Positions 4,627 to 5,337 of a stretch of 5,337 nucleotides of DNA are shown here, piece by piece (within the stretch, counting starts at the first letter, position 1; each line of letters starts with the position of its first letter). The notes below the pieces were generated by a model that worked only from the letters and a program-made list of their open reading frames with translations, did not search any database and had not been told where the DNA came from. Source of the DNA: an uncultured Flammeovirgaceae bacterium (GTDB lineage Bacteria > Bacteroidota > Bacteroidia > Cytophagales > Cyclobacteriaceae); assembly GCA_937138955.1 (NCBI GenBank), contig CAKZPJ010000538.1, forward strand, positions 1 to 5,337. The letters are read 5' to 3'. The translations under genes were made by a program, and so were the position numbers.

Positions 4627-4925
4627 AGCTCATTTTAAGAAAGTATAATCTTTACTGCAAATTCTATATCATGGGCGTTCAAAGTATTGTTTACAGCCTA
4701 ACAACGCGTTATTTTAATGCTATACGTCCCTAAATAGGGACTATTCCTTAGGTCTATAAAAAGACTATTAACAATTTATTGCTAAAAATAAACATCAGCT
4801 CGCGCTTTCTCAAATAGTGGGACTTTCGGTTGACTGCTTAACTAGCCTGAGCAGCGATGAGCGAATAGTAGGCAGAAAAATAGACACGATCAGTCATTCG
4901 TTCTGCTTGCCTAGTGTTTCAATAT
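4627..4925. other. Non-coding stretch with dyads, no gene recognised
   Basis: This 299-base AT-rich region has no ORF I can support. It contains AACGCGTT (4703-4710), the 16-base dyad at 4726-4741 described separately, and a loosely inverted pair AGGCAGAA (about 4871-4878) and TTCTGCTTGCCT (about 4900-4912), which could fold in the transcript of the 53-codon gene just to its right. No T-tract follows that stem in the minus direction in a way that would make a convincing terminator. Confidence 0.4.
4726..4741. promoter_or_regulatory. Perfect 16-base dyad, possible operator
   Basis: GTCCCTAAATAGGGAC is fully palindromic apart from its central AA. Twenty-four bases further on lies a weaker related dyad, GTCTATAAAAAGAC (4752-4765); both are followed by the same GACTATT word (4739-4745 and 4763-4769). 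Two tandem dyads at about 2.3 helical turns resemble binding sites of an autoregulating HTH protein, as is common before toxin-antitoxin operons. No such gene remains beside it. Confidence 0.4.
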
Positions 4926-5087
4926 TCATGAAGTACTTTTATCTTTCTTCATTTGCCTTCTTCTAAGTTTTGAGTTCTTTGACTTTTCCTTTTTCCTTTT
5001 TAGATACTCGCTAATTGCTTGTTCCTCCTCTGTAGTCAAAGGTCCCTGCCCGCCAATGAAATCTATTTCTAAGTCTTTGATTTTCAT
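4926..5087 (-). CDS. Small basic protein (53 aa), partner of the upstream acetyltransferase-like gene
   Basis: The ATG at 5087 opens 53 codons ending in TGA at 4928-4926. The first half reads MKIKDLEIDFIGGQGPLTTE and continues EEQAISEYLKRKKEKSK; the rest is almost entirely Lys, Arg, Ser and Gln. The ATG overlaps the stop of the preceding gene by ATGA (5087-5084), so the two are translationally coupled. I recall short Bacteroidota proteins with the same IDFIGG.GPLT.EEE.AISEY pattern encoded next to acetyltransferase-like proteins of this kind; that memory is not checked here. The arrangement resembles a toxin-antitoxin pair, with this gene as the possible antitoxin or a small partner, but gene order alone does not show function. 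A GGAG-like Shine-Dalgarno is not evident. It is intact in this window. Confidence 0.65.
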   Translation of the reverse strand: MKIKDLEIDFIGGQGPLTTEEEQAISEYLKRKKEKSKNSKLRRRQMKKDKSTS

Positions 5088-5337
5088 ATTTCTTCGTCTT
5101 TAAAATATTTGTTTATCAATCGTAGGGCTGCTTTAGTCTCGATAATCATAACTCTGCCACCAAAATGAAATGCCCCCAATGTCTTTCCGTAATGTCCTAT
5201 AAGCTGTGTCTTTGAAATGAATGAGACATTGCCTTCATGTCCTCGCTGGAAAGATAGTTTACAAGCAAAAGCGACTAAGTTCCCGGCAACTCCTGAGTAC
5301 ATTTTATCTTTTCCTTTATTGAAAGGCGCATTTTCTA
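5084..5337 (-). CDS. Acetyltransferase-like (GNAT-type) protein, C-terminal fragment (runs off right edge)
   Basis: The frame is open from the right edge (first full codon at 5335) to TGA at 5086-5084, giving 83 residues of C-terminus. The Met at 5302 is internal: the preceding ENAPFNKGKDK continues the same protein. Segments include YSGVAGNLVAFACKLSFQRG, then GNVSFISKTQLIGHYGKTLGA, then HFGGRVMIIETKAALRLINK. The alternation of a helix with a GVAGNLVAFA-type loop, a VSFISKT strand, a HYGKTLGA segment and a final MIIET strand recalls the C-terminal half of a GNAT acetyltransferase, where the loop binds acetyl-CoA phosphates. The catalytic domain start is outside the window, so activity and substrate are unknown. 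It is coupled by ATGA to the 53-codon gene. Confidence 0.6.
   Translation of the reverse strand, partial: ENAPFNKGKDKMYSGVAGNLVAFACKLSFQRGHEGNVSFISKTQLIGHYGKTLGAFHFGGRVMIIETKAALRLINKYFKDEEI

Overview
The window looks like Bacteroidota chromosome, most likely a marine or environmental member of the Cytophagales. This is inferred from the protein families (a sialate O-acetylesterase-like start, LemA and TPM-domain proteins, and small toxin/antitoxin-like pairs of types I associate with this phylum), the near absence of Shine-Dalgarno sequences before start codons, and AT-rich TAATGA/TCATTA repeat debris between genes. It could not be confirmed by database search.

Layout. Bases 1-293 (minus strand) hold the 5' end of a secreted sialate O-acetylesterase-like gene that runs off the left edge. 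A divergent intergenic gap leads to a plus-strand cluster at 399-3382. It has three genes: a LemA protein with an unusual N-terminal TPR region, a membrane protein whose TPM domain is split by a two-helix hairpin, and a secreted and anchored TPM protein with a zinc-ribbon-like segment and a Gly-rich tail. All three are probably membrane-bound and plausibly act together in the cell envelope; no specific reaction can be assigned. An 81-base repeat-rich spacer separates the first two.

From 3383 to the right edge everything recognisable lies on the minus strand, converging on the LemA/TPM cluster. This half looks like an accessory, decaying region. Read right to left it holds: the C-terminal part of an acetyltransferase-like protein; a 53-residue basic protein overlapping it by ATGA; a non-coding stretch with dyads; a small membrane ORF whose stop codon probably comes from an inserted element; an IS200-type element whose transposase is interrupted by one TGA codon; and the remains of an antitoxin/PIN-toxin operon. 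That operon keeps its ATGA overlap, but the antitoxin has two internal stops and the toxin breaks off after 23 codons.

The main results beyond simple ORF calling are the full extent of the transposase pseudogene (start at 4361), the related hairpins that mark the ends of the element, the hidden toxin-antitoxin remnant at 3595-3866, and the 53-codon gene at 4926-5087. I found no CRISPR array, tRNA, rRNA or convincing riboswitch.
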